Positions 7,731 to 15,460 of a DNA stretch of 64,000 bases are shown piece after piece. The position numbers and the translations under genes were made by a program. The notes under the pieces are model-generated. The model saw only the letters and a program-made list of their open reading frames with translations. It had not been told where the DNA came from and ran no database searches. The stretch's first letter is position 1, and each line of letters opens with the position of its first letter. Origin of the DNA: an uncultured Bacteroidales bacterium. Its GTDB lineage: Bacteria > Bacteroidota > Bacteroidia > Bacteroidales > UBA932. Location: contig CALURT010000016.1 of the NCBI GenBank assembly GCA_944323245.1, positions 1-64,000 of the forward strand. Direction: 5' to 3'.

Positions 7731-8063
7731 CTCACAACTCACAACACCACCGCCCTCCCGTATGGGATGTCGAACGTCACGAATCCGGCTTGGATCCAGG
7801 CTGCACAATTCCTTTATGCCCAGTATCCGGGCATCTACAAACTCCGTATCAAGCGCGTAAGCCGTGGCAGCAAGGCAGTGAAAATCCGAATCATTTCCTG
7901 CGGAGAGCCCAGGCGTCAGAAACGGTGCAAGGGCTACAGCTTAGCCAGTGCCATGGCAAACCTCCTGCAGGCCATCAAGCACGACAAAGACCTGACCCGC
8001 CGCCTCACCCATCCGGAACTGTCACTTACTCGGTCATCGGAAAGCGACCAAGTCCGGGCGTAA
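7728..8063 (+). CDS. Small basic phage protein (paralogue of 9892-10221)
   Basis: This 111-residue protein is about 85% identical by eye to the product at 9892 over residues 10-100, sharing PYGMSNVTNP, AAQFLYAQYPGIYKLRIKR and KGYSLASAMANLLQAIKHDK. The C-termini differ. Basic residues are concentrated at 43-75, compatible with nucleic-acid binding. The first seven codons form part of leader A, so their sequence is constrained by RNA pairing. It is a monocistronic, independently promoted unit of the moron type. No known family recognised. Confidence 0.75.
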   Translation: MLTTHNTTALPYGMSNVTNPAWIQAAQFLYAQYPGIYKLRIKRVSRGSKAVKIRIISCGEPRRQKRCKGYSLASAMANLLQAIKHDKDLTRRLTHPELSLTRSSESDQVRA

Positions 8064-8151
8064 TCCGGTGCATTTTTAAGGCGAAGGCGGTGCATTTCTT
8101 ATCGAAAACCGGGGTATTTTCATTCGAAAACCAGTGCATTTTTACTGATTT

Positions 8152-8175
8152 GGCGGCTGAAAAGCCGCCTTTTTC
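8152..8175 (+). terminator. Intrinsic terminator after the leader A gene
   Basis: GGCGGCT (8152-8158) pairs with AGCCGCC (8164-8170), followed by five Ts. The 88 bases before it (8064-8151) contain four loose copies of a GTGCATTTTT-like word and no gene. Confidence 0.75.
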
Positions 8176-8177
8176 GT

Positions 8178-8573
8178 GTCAGTACGAATTCAGTACAGTA
8201 CGATTCGTACTGATTTTCCAGTACTTTTTGTCTCCTTTCCCCGCTTCCCCATACCTGTTCCAAGAAAAAAGTACTGTACTGGGAAAGGGGTATAAAAACA
8301 AGCAACGACAAAGTACACAATCACTTATATAATATATTCTCTTTTTTATATATACCTTTTTCAAAAGACCTGTATAAAAATCAGAAAAAAATCGTACTTT
8401 CGTACTTTCGTAAACTAATTTATTTATTATCAACAATTTTACACAGCACGAAATCAGTACGAAATCAGCACGAACGAGTGCGAAAATAGCCCCGTGAGTC
8501 AGCACTATTGTTTTGTACTGATTAATTGTTTGTAAATCAATGTTTTATATCTGACAGTACGGAAGTACGAAAA
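8178..8573. repeat. Cluster of GTAC-centred repeats upstream of the toxin-antitoxin operon
   Basis: In this 400-base gene-free stretch the word GTAC occurs about 14 times, mostly within CAGTACGAA or CGTACTTTCG. The best unit is an inverted repeat with arms CAGTACGAAT (8181-8190) and ATTCGTACTG (8204-8213). The rest is AT-rich. Possibilities are an operator array for the PanA-type antitoxin encoded next, or iterons of a replication origin. A -7 box TAATTTTG at 8620-8627 serves the next gene. Confidence 0.6.
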
Positions 8574-8646
8574 AAATCGCGATTTTGACAAGGTGTTTTG
8601 TTTTTTCTGATTAGTTTTCTAATTTTGCCGCAGAAGCCAACCACGC

Positions 8647-9210
8647 ATGAGAGAAGAAGATGTCAGAACACTAAAAGCTGTCCTCCTGTACATCATCAAG
8701 AACAGCGGAGAAGACAGGCGCGATGTTTACAGCATCGTGAAGACGGCATATTATGCCCAGCAGCTTCATTTTGTAAAATGGGCACTTCCCATCTACAAGG
8801 ACAGGATTTCGGCACTTCCGTTCGGTCCGGTACCGTCTGCCTTGTACAATGTTCTCAGACTGTCCAGAGGGGAAGAGAAAGAACGTCGTTTCCTCCGGAA
8901 AGAAGGTCTGGATATCATAGCCGATTCCATAGGTTTTGAAAATGAATCTTTCTTCGCCAAGGAAGATCCGGATCTAGCCTGTCTTTCGGCCTCCGACATC
9001 GAAAGTCTGGACGAGGCGATAGAAAAGGTGGCATCCATGGATTTCGGGAAGATTGTCAGGGATACCCACGGTACTGAGTGGCAGCGTGCGTACTACCATA
9101 CCCAAAGCAAAGTGATGGACAATCTTAACATTGCCCGGGAGGGTGGGGCTGATGAGGCCATTATCGAATACCTGAAAGAGTCTCTCGAATGGGACGAGCA
9201 TTTTGCATAA
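8647..9210 (+). CDS. Panacea (DUF4065/SocA-like) antitoxin
   Basis: The 187-residue protein shows the Panacea pattern: YYAQQLHFVKWALPIYKD at about 37-54, then LPFGPVPSALYNVLR at about 58-72, as in GepA/SocA-type proteins. In PanAT systems this domain neutralises varied toxins encoded beside it. The stop overlaps the next start (TAATG), so the two are translationally coupled. The GTAC-rich array and TAATTTTG box lie upstream and suggest autoregulation. The family is confident; the antitoxin role rests on context. Confidence 0.8.
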   Translation: MREEDVRTLKAVLLYIIKNSGEDRRDVYSIVKTAYYAQQLHFVKWALPIYKDRISALPFGPVPSALYNVLRLSRGEEKERRFLRKEGLDIIADSIGFENESFFAKEDPDLACLSASDIESLDEAIEKVASMDFGKIVRDTHGTEWQRAYYHTQSKVMDNLNIAREGGADEAIIEYLKESLEWDEHFA

Positions 9211-9620
9211 TGGAGCCGGCAGTAGGAGACATTTTCAGGATTACGCTTTTCCCGGAGGACGGAGTGCATCCGAAAAATCCCGGAGACCGCAACCGGACGA
9301 AATATGTGGTGGTACTCGGTATCGATGATGAGAGCATAATGGTGGGATCTGTGCTGATCAATTCGAAAATCAATGACAGTCTGTTTGCCCGGATTGGTCC
9401 ATATCAGCATTGCATCTATTCTTCTGATTATTCTTTTATGACTAAAGACGAGAGTTATATCGATTGTTTCCGTATAAAGGAAATATCGGCTTCACGGCTA
9501 TGCTCGACAGGGATCTATGTAGGGAAATTGTGTGAACGGGATATTGAGGCTGCATCGGAGCTTGCGGCGTCATCACCGGCCAACAAACCGGCCATATTGC
9601 AGAAATATCATCTTGTATGA
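9210..9620 (+). CDS. Putative PemK/MazF-like toxin paired with the Panacea antitoxin
   Basis: Starting at ATG 9210, overlapping the antitoxin stop, it encodes 136 residues. The N-terminus has the small-barrel signature of PemK/MazF-like proteins: VGDIFRITLFPEDG, then RTKYVVVLGIDD and a VLINSKIN strand. The usual catalytic residues cannot be confirmed by eye. It lies downstream of a Panacea gene, where the toxin is expected. Other readings, such as a non-catalytic SH3-like barrel, are possible. An alternative start at 9189 would add seven residues. Confidence 0.6.
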   Translation: MEPAVGDIFRITLFPEDGVHPKNPGDRNRTKYVVVLGIDDESIMVGSVLINSKINDSLFARIGPYQHCIYSSDYSFMTKDESYIDCFRIKEISASRLCSTGIYVGKLCERDIEAASELAASSPANKPAILQKYHLV

Positions 9621-9643
9621 TATCATAGAACTTTTAACACCAT

Positions 9644-9671
9644 GGGGCGACCTTCACGGGCCGCCCTTTTT
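9644..9671 (+). terminator. Intrinsic terminator of the toxin-antitoxin operon
   Basis: GGGGCGACC pairs imperfectly with GGGCCGCCC across a TTCAC loop, followed by TTTTT. The TTCACGGGCCGCC arm recurs in the terminator at 10947 and near 40580, showing a shared terminator family in the prophage. Confidence 0.7.
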
Positions 9672-9695
9672 ATTTGCAATTCCGGAAATCTTTCC

Positions 9696-9894
9696 TACCT
9701 TTGCTCTCGCTACAATCACATACGCATATTTATCTTATTTTCTGCCGGAAAGTGTATTTTCCAAAGAAAATAGATAATTGCCCTGTATAAGGTGGATTTC
9801 CGAAGGGAAACCGGAGGATAAATACGGCAGAAATGTTGTGTGATTGTAGCACCACCTAAGTACAGGGCTTTTATCATAAAATGTTGTTATTATG
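9696..9894 (+). promoter_or_regulatory. Structured RNA leader B with promoter
   Basis: This is the second copy of the leader type: box TACCTTTG at 9696-9703, S1 9709-9727, S2 9834-9850, S3 9894-9910. S2 is the exact 17-base reverse complement of S3, which begins with the G of the ATG and covers codons 2-6. S1 repeats the first 12 bases of S3. The S1-S3 sequences differ from those of leader A, but complementarity is preserved, and the GCCCTGTA/TACAGGGC and CTGCCG/CGGCAG stems are retained. Confidence 0.75.
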
Positions 9895-10221
9895 CTACAA
9901 TCACACAACACCACCATCGGCCTCCCGTACGGGATGTCGAATGTCACGAATCCGGACTGGATCCAGGCGGCACAATTCCTTTATGCCCAGTATCCGGGCA
10001 TCTACAAGCTCCGCATCAAACGCGTATGCCGCGGCAGCAAGGCCGTGCAGATAAAGGTGATTTCCGGCGGAGAGCCCCGGAGACAGAAACGGTGCAAAGG
10101 CTACAGCTTAGCCAGTGCCATGGCAAACCTCCTGCAGGCCATCAAGCACGACAAAGACCTGATCCGCCGCCTCACCCATCCGGAACTCTATCCGCCGCAG
10201 CAATTCCGAATAAATGCATGA
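9892..10221 (+). CDS. Small basic phage protein (paralogue of 7728-8063)
   Basis: This 109-residue protein is a near duplicate of the one at 7728, with matching PYGMSNVTNP and QKRCKGYSLASAMANLLQ segments and a different C-terminus (LYPPQQFRINA). Its start codon and first codons belong to leader B. The pair probably arose by duplication of a whole leader-gene cassette. Function unknown. Confidence 0.75.
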   Translation: MLQSHNTTIGLPYGMSNVTNPDWIQAAQFLYAQYPGIYKLRIKRVCRGSKAVQIKVISGGEPRRQKRCKGYSLASAMANLLQAIKHDKDLIRRLTHPELYPPQQFRINA

Positions 10222-10289
10222 TTTTATACAAATATTTGCATATATTACGAAAATGTTATATATTTGTATCGTTAAATCAAACGGTACTC

Positions 10290-10472
10290 ATGAACTGGAA
10301 CGAATTAAGAAGACTTGCAATCAAAAACGGATTCAAGTTTGTAGAACATGGAAAGAAACATGACATCTACTACAATGCGGAGACCGGCAAGACCATCCAG
10401 GTCGAGCGGCATTGGTCTCAGGAAGTCCGGAAAGGACTGATGTTGAAACTGAAAAAGGATATCGGGTTTTAG
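10290..10472 (+). CDS. hicA: HicA-type mRNA interferase toxin
   Basis: This 60-residue protein fits the HicA double-stranded RNA-binding-like fold: ELRRLAIKNGFKFVEHGKKH with the catalytic histidine in the GKKHDIY segment, and a C-terminal GLMLKLKKDIG helix. HicA toxins cleave mRNA. The box TATATTTG at 10259-10266 lies 23 bases upstream. The antitoxin gene follows 29 bases later in the same direction, the usual hicAB order. Upstream in-frame codons extend into the preceding gene, but ATG 10290 matches the family start and the promoter. Confidence 0.88.
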   Translation: MNWNELRRLAIKNGFKFVEHGKKHDIYYNAETGKTIQVERHWSQEVRKGLMLKLKKDIGF

Positions 10473-10501
10473 CCCGATATCCAAAATTATAGCAAACGAA
10501 T

Positions 10502-10918
10502 ATGGCAGCAAAAAAACATTTTTTAGTATCAGTCGAAAAAGATAGCGATGGATCATACATCGCCTACAATATCGACGACAACGGGTACACATTGCTCGGG
10601 AGGGGCAATACAGTAGCCGAAGCACGGGAAGACTTCGCCAATTCTGTCAGGGAGGTGGCCGAGTCCGAAATGGCAAGGACCGGGACAGTGCCGGAGATTC
10701 TGACAGCTGCTCCGGAATACAAGTTCGATCTGTCCTCACTGTTCGAGTATTACTCAATGATCAATGTAAGTGCATTCGCCCGGTTCGTGGGGATAAACGA
10801 TGCCTTGATGAGACAGTACAAAAAGGGGGATACATACGTCTCCGATGCTCAGTTGAAGAAGATAGAAAATGCCATACACAAACTTGGCAACGAATTTGCG
10901 AATCTGAGTATTGTTTGA
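10502..10918 (+). CDS. hicB: HicB-type antitoxin
   Basis: The protein has 138 residues. Residues 5-60 show the partial RNase H-like HicB fold (FLVSVEKDSDGSYIAYNI ... GRGNTVAEAREDFANSVRE). Residues 85-125 form a helix-turn-helix (ARFVGINDALMRQYKKGD) that binds the operon promoter. It neutralises HicA from the preceding gene and represses the operon. A strong terminator follows. Confidence 0.88.
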   Translation: MAAKKHFLVSVEKDSDGSYIAYNIDDNGYTLLGRGNTVAEAREDFANSVREVAESEMARTGTVPEILTAAPEYKFDLSSLFEYYSMINVSAFARFVGINDALMRQYKKGDTYVSDAQLKKIENAIHKLGNEFANLSIV

Positions 10919-10946
10919 TTTAACGCTTGAGCAAGTCTGATTCGCC

Positions 10947-10975
10947 GGGGCGGCCTTCACGGGCCGCCTTTTTTT
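10947..10975 (+). terminator. Intrinsic terminator after hicAB
   Basis: GGCGGCC and GGGCCGCC pair across TTCAC, followed by seven Ts. Of the TTCACGGGCCGCC terminators in the prophage this is the strongest. Confidence 0.85.
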
Positions 10976-11026
10976 GTGCTCCGAGATGTCCGTGAAAATC
11001 AGAAGAAAAAGCGGTAAATTTGAGAC

Positions 11027-11581
11027 ATGGGAAAGAACAGGAACATATCGGACACGAGGGCCCTGGTGAACGTGAAAGTCCATCCGGCATTGAGAGAATA
11101 CATACTGTCGGTAAATGCAGGATCCGATATCATTGTCCCGATGAGGGACAGCCGACTGTGGGGTCTGGTGAAAATGTATTTGGAGCCGATACCGTCGGAT
11201 TACAGGCCGGTGCTTCCTGATGGGAAGCCTGACAGTATCCGTATCGCCCTGTTCCGGACCGGCAAGCCGGTGTATTCCTTTCCCGAGAAAAAGATCCTTA
11301 CGGTGCATACCCTTTACAGGGACCATTTGTCAGAGACCGGGCAACGGGCTGTCTCCAAACACCTGATGCACCACTTCAAACAGACATTCCGAGCTTACAT
11401 GAACGGGGCATTGAGCAACAATCCGGAACTCGAGATAGCCGATGCCATCGACGAGTTCTGCAGCGACTACCATATCGAGAACGAGAAGATCACTGTCGAG
11501 ATGCTGAGGAAAGACTGGTACCGTTTCCGGCTACGGTGTTCGAACGGCACTGCAATTCCGGTTGAAAACAGTGATTTCTAA
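11027..11581 (+). CDS. Hypothetical phage protein
   Basis: The protein has 184 residues, begins MGKNRNISDTRALVNVKVHP, and is basic with mixed alpha/beta character. The central VSKHLMHHFKQTFRAYMNGA helix and the acidic C-terminal IADAIDEFCSDYHIENEKIT segment are distinctive. It is the first gene after the hicAB terminator and precedes the head genes. It may be a regulator or a DNA-packaging accessory, but no family is recognised. Confidence 0.65.
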   Translation: MGKNRNISDTRALVNVKVHPALREYILSVNAGSDIIVPMRDSRLWGLVKMYLEPIPSDYRPVLPDGKPDSIRIALFRTGKPVYSFPEKKILTVHTLYRDHLSETGQRAVSKHLMHHFKQTFRAYMNGALSNNPELEIADAIDEFCSDYHIENEKITVEMLRKDWYRFRLRCSNGTAIPVENSDF

Positions 11582-11623
11582 TAAAATGTATGCTCTTACC
11601 CGTCCTAAAAAATCAATAGAAAA

Positions 11624-11995
11624 ATGAGAGATATTTCGAACCATTTCTGCATAATCCCGCCGGAGCTTCTGACCGGCTATCTGACTCCGGCCGAGTGCCG
11701 GTATATGCCGCACGGCGCCATCGATATAACCTGCAGCCGGAAGATAGTCATCGACCAGTCGCCGACAGATGATTCGGACGGACGGAGATGGGCCATATCG
11801 ATGAGTGCGGCATCGATGGACAGGTGTCTGAATAAAATGGACGGAGTCAGGGCATACATAGGGGTGTTCCTGACGGACGGCAGCATCAGAATTCTCGGTA
11901 CTCCGGATTTCATCCCCCGCCTGAGCATCACCCCGTATTCCGGAGCGTACGCCGTTTCAGTGGCGTTGGAAGACCTCAGACCCCTCGATTTATAG
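11624..11995 (+). CDS. Hypothetical phage protein
   Basis: This 123-residue protein has a predicted beta-rich core (AYIGVFLTDGSIRILGTPDF) and three cysteines. It is followed by the promoter of the head operon. No family recognised. Confidence 0.55.
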   Translation: MRDISNHFCIIPPELLTGYLTPAECRYMPHGAIDITCSRKIVIDQSPTDDSDGRRWAISMSAASMDRCLNKMDGVRAYIGVFLTDGSIRILGTPDFIPRLSITPYSGAYAVSVALEDLRPLDL

Positions 11996-12028
11996 GTTCA
12001 CGTCCTTTTCAGGACATCTCCGGAGGCA

Positions 12029-12036
12029 TATCTTTG
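12029..12036 (+). promoter_or_regulatory. Promoter -7 box of the head operon
   Basis: TATCTTTG matches the Bacteroidetes -7 consensus and ends 15 bases before ATG 12052. It argues against a TTG start at 12034, which would lie inside the box. Confidence 0.55.
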
Positions 12037-12051
12037 GGAAAAATCAGAAAA

Positions 12052-12909
12052 ATGCCCAAGGATAATCATATAATTGCATTTTTAGGGAAGATGCCGATAT
12101 CCTCGGATTCATTCCAAAGGGTGCTGGCGGATTCCCGCAAACCTTACAGGGAACATTTCGCCAAGGCGGAAGGCTCCCTTTTAGTCTCTTTTGACTATGA
12201 CAGCCCGGATTTGCAGGAAGGCTGCATAGCATATCATCCGGTGTTCGGACCGGTTTATTACCGTTCCTCATGGCGGTTTTCCACGGAGCGTTTCGTTCAG
12301 GACCTTCAGGCGGCGGAAGCGAATCCGGCAATCATCGCCCATATCATCCATGTGGACAGTATAGGCGGCGAAGCCTTCGGCTGTCATGAGGCTTTCAAGA
12401 CCGTAAAAGCTCTGAAGAAACCGTGCTACGGTGTGATAGATACTGTCGCCGCTTCCGCAGGATATTATCTGGTGGCAGCAGCCGACAAGATCTATGCGAG
12501 GTCCATATTTTCCGAAGTGGGCTGTATCGGTACTATGGGAGTACTGTATGACGATTCGGAAATGCTGAAGCAGATAGGCTTGGAGAAACACGAATACTAC
12601 AGCAGCTATTCACCCCTGAAGAACAAGGTGTTCAATGATGCCAAAGAAGGGAACGGCGATGAGTTCGTTAAAAAATGGCTGGATCCTATGGCACTCCAGT
12701 TCATCGAGGATATAAAGTCCGTCAGGCCGGGAATCACCATAGAGGCGCAGGAAGGGGAGTCGTATTATACAGCCGATGCGATGGCAGCCGGACTTCTCGA
12801 CGGGGAGAATACACTGGAAGAAGTGGTAGAGCTGATTCAGAAGAAGCACGGCCCGAAACCGGCCGCACAGGAAACGATAGATATCAATCAATTAAACTTC
12901 AGTCTATAG
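12052..12909 (+). CDS. Prohead protease, S49 (SppA/ClpP-like) family
   Basis: This 285-residue protein has the S49 serine peptidase fold. IIHVDSIGGEAFGCHEAF (about 98-115) builds the oxyanion region, the nucleophile is probably Ser135 in TVAASAGYYL, and SEVGCIGTMGVLYDD follows at 156-170. S49-type proteases mature the prohead in many Bacteroidetes phages and are encoded just before the capsid gene, as here. The start ATG 12052 was chosen because of the promoter box at 12029. Confidence 0.85.
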   Translation: MPKDNHIIAFLGKMPISSDSFQRVLADSRKPYREHFAKAEGSLLVSFDYDSPDLQEGCIAYHPVFGPVYYRSSWRFSTERFVQDLQAAEANPAIIAHIIHVDSIGGEAFGCHEAFKTVKALKKPCYGVIDTVAASAGYYLVAAADKIYARSIFSEVGCIGTMGVLYDDSEMLKQIGLEKHEYYSSYSPLKNKVFNDAKEGNGDEFVKKWLDPMALQFIEDIKSVRPGITIEAQEGESYYTADAMAAGLLDGENTLEEVVELIQKKHGPKPAAQETIDINQLNFSL

Positions 12910-12911
12910 CA

Positions 12912-14798
12912 ATGAAAAGATTTTTCGAAAGACTCAGGGCCGTAGTGGCACAGCTCGGCCTGCAGGCGAAGTTCGACAGCAAGGAACTGAGCCAGGAAGA
13001 CCAGGCGGCCTTGATCGCAGCATACGATGAGGCCAACGGGGAGAATTCTTTCCAGACTGACATGCAGGCATACAAGGATGAACTGCAGCAGAAAACGGAT
13101 GCCGAGGCCCGGAACAGGATGTTCAAGGAGCTGGCATCGATGCTCGGGAAGAGTTCTGAAGACACGTCGGCAGAAGGCATCTCCCAGATGCTTTCCGCTG
13201 TCAGGGATCTCAAGGATACTGTGGAGAAGCTCGGCAAGCAGTCTCAGGGCGATACTCCTGAGGCCAAGGTCGAAGTTCCGGTCCGTGCATACGGTCCGCA
13301 TACCGACAAATATGCTTTTGGGGTGCAGCATCCGATGTTCGATGCCTCCAAGAGGTACAACAGGATAGCCATCCAGCACTCCATCACGGGCAAGCCGAGT
13401 GAGAACGACCGTCAGGCCCTGATGAAGGACGGTTGCGAATATGCCGAAACCCTCGCAGCAAGGATCAAAAGGCATTTCGAGTCCGGCACCCTTCAGGATG
13501 TCATCAAGGGCACAGTTGACTATACGGCGGTAAGCACTGACACCGAGATCGGTACCCGTCAGTTCACCATCCGTCAGGATGCCCTCATAGCCCGGATCGT
13601 CACCCTTCCGGGAGTGGAACACCTCTTCAGCAGGATTTCCAATATCCAGAGCGGCGATGTTGTTACCAACGTCCTCTTCGGTGAAGCGTCACAGGCTTAT
13701 CAGGCAGGCCGCGTATTCAAGGGCAGCGTGAACTTCAAGCCTGAAAAGGCCATCGTCGACAAGGTGATGACCAAACTCCAGTTCGAGGACATGTCCGACT
13801 TGGAGAAGACATACCTGAACTATCTGAACACTTCGGGGTCTGATCCTGTGAAGTGGAACATGATAGAGTGGATCATCCTTCAGCTTGCCACCCAGATCAA
13901 CAACGAAAGGAATCAAAGGGCCATCATGGGCTACTATGTCGCTCCTAAAAAAGGCGAGGCCGGCGAGACCCAGTTCGCATCGACAGGCATCGTCCACAAA
14001 CTCATCAGTCTGTATGAAGAGAAGAAGTTCCTCCCATTCCTTTCCGAGGAAGTGGCCGAGTACTCACAGGAAGACATCGGAAACGTGCTCCAGCTTTTCG
14101 CCGAGCAGATAGCCGACAGACGTCCGGACAGCGACAAGTTCGTGATCTATGTCAACTCCCGTCACAAGCCATGGTACAGCGCATGGTACAAGAACACCTA
14201 CGGTACGCACACGGACTTCACAGGTGTGCTTGAAGTCGTTCCAGACTACAATATTCCTATCCGCTGGGTGCCGAATATGGGCAACCTGAAGCTCATCTTC
14301 GCCACCATCCCGGGAAACATCAATCTTCTGGAAAACGTGCCTGGCGAGGAGTACAAGATGATGTTCCAGCGTGATCTGGAGGAAGTCATCGCATACAGCT
14401 ACTGGAAAGAAGGTGTGGGCGTAGCCTTTGCCGGAGCGCAGAAGGAAACTCTGGCGGACTTGAAAGCCGCCGATGCCATGGAACAGATGGTGTTCATGAA
14501 CTGGCCGGCCGAGACACTGGCAGCCGATGCCACCACCATCACCATTACCAAGGATTCAGGCATCCTTTTCACTACGGGGGCCAATTCCGCTGCGACTGCA
14601 CTCACGGACATTACCGGAGCCAAGGAAGGCGTCATCTACCGTATCGAATGCGGTTCCACGACCAATGCGACCACGATCGCAAAGTCCGGCAAGTTCTCTG
14701 AGATCAAGTCGGCTTGGAATCCGGCCGCCGTCGGTGAATACATCAAGGTGTACTACAGGAAGTCCGAAGACAAATTCTACGAGGCTGCCCGTGGTTAA
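12912..14798 (+). CDS. Major capsid protein with N-terminal delta/scaffold domain
   Basis: The protein has 628 residues, starting two bases after the protease stop. Residues 1-120 are charged and helical (FFERLRAVVAQLGLQAKF; LSAVRDLKDTVEKLGKQ) like the scaffolding delta domain that the protease removes. The middle has HK97-type capsid features, with long strands and an E-loop-like region. The C-terminal ~100 residues (ATTITITKDSGILFTTGANS) look like an extra beta-sandwich decoration domain. High-expression codons and position support major capsid. It assembles the icosahedral head. Confidence 0.8.
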   Translation: MKRFFERLRAVVAQLGLQAKFDSKELSQEDQAALIAAYDEANGENSFQTDMQAYKDELQQKTDAEARNRMFKELASMLGKSSEDTSAEGISQMLSAVRDLKDTVEKLGKQSQGDTPEAKVEVPVRAYGPHTDKYAFGVQHPMFDASKRYNRIAIQHSITGKPSENDRQALMKDGCEYAETLAARIKRHFESGTLQDVIKGTVDYTAVSTDTEIGTRQFTIRQDALIARIVTLPGVEHLFSRISNIQSGDVVTNVLFGEASQAYQAGRVFKGSVNFKPEKAIVDKVMTKLQFEDMSDLEKTYLNYLNTSGSDPVKWNMIEWIILQLATQINNERNQRAIMGYYVAPKKGEAGETQFASTGIVHKLISLYEEKKFLPFLSEEVAEYSQEDIGNVLQLFAEQIADRRPDSDKFVIYVNSRHKPWYSAWYKNTYGTHTDFTGVLEVVPDYNIPIRWVPNMGNLKLIFATIPGNINLLENVPGEEYKMMFQRDLEEVIAYSYWKEGVGVAFAGAQKETLADLKAADAMEQMVFMNWPAETLAADATTITITKDSGILFTTGANSAATALTDITGAKEGVIYRIECGSTTNATTIAKSGKFSEIKSAWNPAAVGEYIKVYYRKSEDKFYEAARG

Positions 14799-14817
14799 AG
14801 GCCATATTCGTTTAACC

Positions 14818-14835
14818 GGGGCGGGAAACCGCCCC
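14818..14835 (+). terminator. Hairpin after the capsid gene
   Basis: GGGGCGG pairs with CCGCCCC across GAAA, a very stable tetraloop hairpin without a T-run. It may be a partial terminator or an mRNA-stabilising 3' end for capsid transcripts. Confidence 0.6.
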
Positions 14836-14851
14836 TTAATGATTTACAGCT

Positions 14852-15388
14852 ATGATTAAGACATTGCAGAATATACCGGCTGTCGGGGATTTCGAATCCC
14901 AGGGCAAACGGATATATAACAAGTTGTACATACTTCCGGAGGAAGATGTGGACTATTCGGATCTTCCGGAAGTGACGGATACGGAGGTCGCCCGGACCAT
15001 GGCCGCCTTGACCTTGAAAGCATCGGCCGGAGGCTGGAGAGAATTTGACTTTGCGAAATACACTTTAGGGGCGACTTCTGAAGGGAGTCAGGGAGACATC
15101 ACGTCTGTTGTCACGAACACCGTGGCAGGTACGCTCGCCGGGGAACGGGATGAGATCGACCAGCTCCTTGAAAGCAAGATCGGATGCAGCTTCTTCCTCG
15201 TGGAAGTGGACCGGTTCACCCAGAAAAAGCGCATCTACGGCAGGCCGTATTCACCGATGTGGCTTTCGGCATTCTCCAAAAGGAAGAATAGCGACAACAC
15301 GTCGTGCGATGTGACATTCAACAACGAAAGTTTCTTCCAGCCGCTTGAATACCTTGGGGAGTGCGACACTTCCGGCCCGACCGTTTAG
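14852..15388 (+). CDS. Putative major tail tube protein
   Basis: The protein has 178 residues. VTNTVAGTLAGERDEIDQLL (about 88-107), YGRPYSPMWLSAFSKRKNSD and a late DVTFNNESFFQPLEYLG strand fit the pattern of phage tail tube subunits, which are beta-barrels ending with a conserved strand. It follows the capsid gene and precedes a frameshifting gene, as tail tube genes precede tail-assembly chaperones in lambda-like phages. The assignment is by pattern and position; a head decoration protein is an alternative. Confidence 0.5.
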   Translation: MIKTLQNIPAVGDFESQGKRIYNKLYILPEEDVDYSDLPEVTDTEVARTMAALTLKASAGGWREFDFAKYTLGATSEGSQGDITSVVTNTVAGTLAGERDEIDQLLESKIGCSFFLVEVDRFTQKKRIYGRPYSPMWLSAFSKRKNSDNTSCDVTFNNESFFQPLEYLGECDTSGPTV

Positions 15389-15417
15389 GCGGTATTGTTC
15401 AGTTTGTTACAATTCGG

Positions 15418-15444
15418 GAGCCGCCTGCAAGGACGGCTCTTTTT
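15418..15444 (+). terminator. Intrinsic terminator after the tail tube gene
   Basis: GAGCCG (15418-15423) pairs with CGGCTC (15434-15439), followed by TTTTT. It may attenuate transcription between the abundant structural genes and the frameshift gene. Confidence 0.65.
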
Positions 15445-15460
15445 GCAAAGGAAATCCAAA

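Noticed and set aside
9840..10289. Long frame joined to hicA
   Set aside because: The upstream part is a shadow of the leader B gene in another frame; hicA begins at ATG 10290 behind its own promoter box.
12034..12051. TTG start for the prohead protease
   Set aside because: TTG 12034 lies within the promoter box TATCTTTG; ATG 12052 is preferred.
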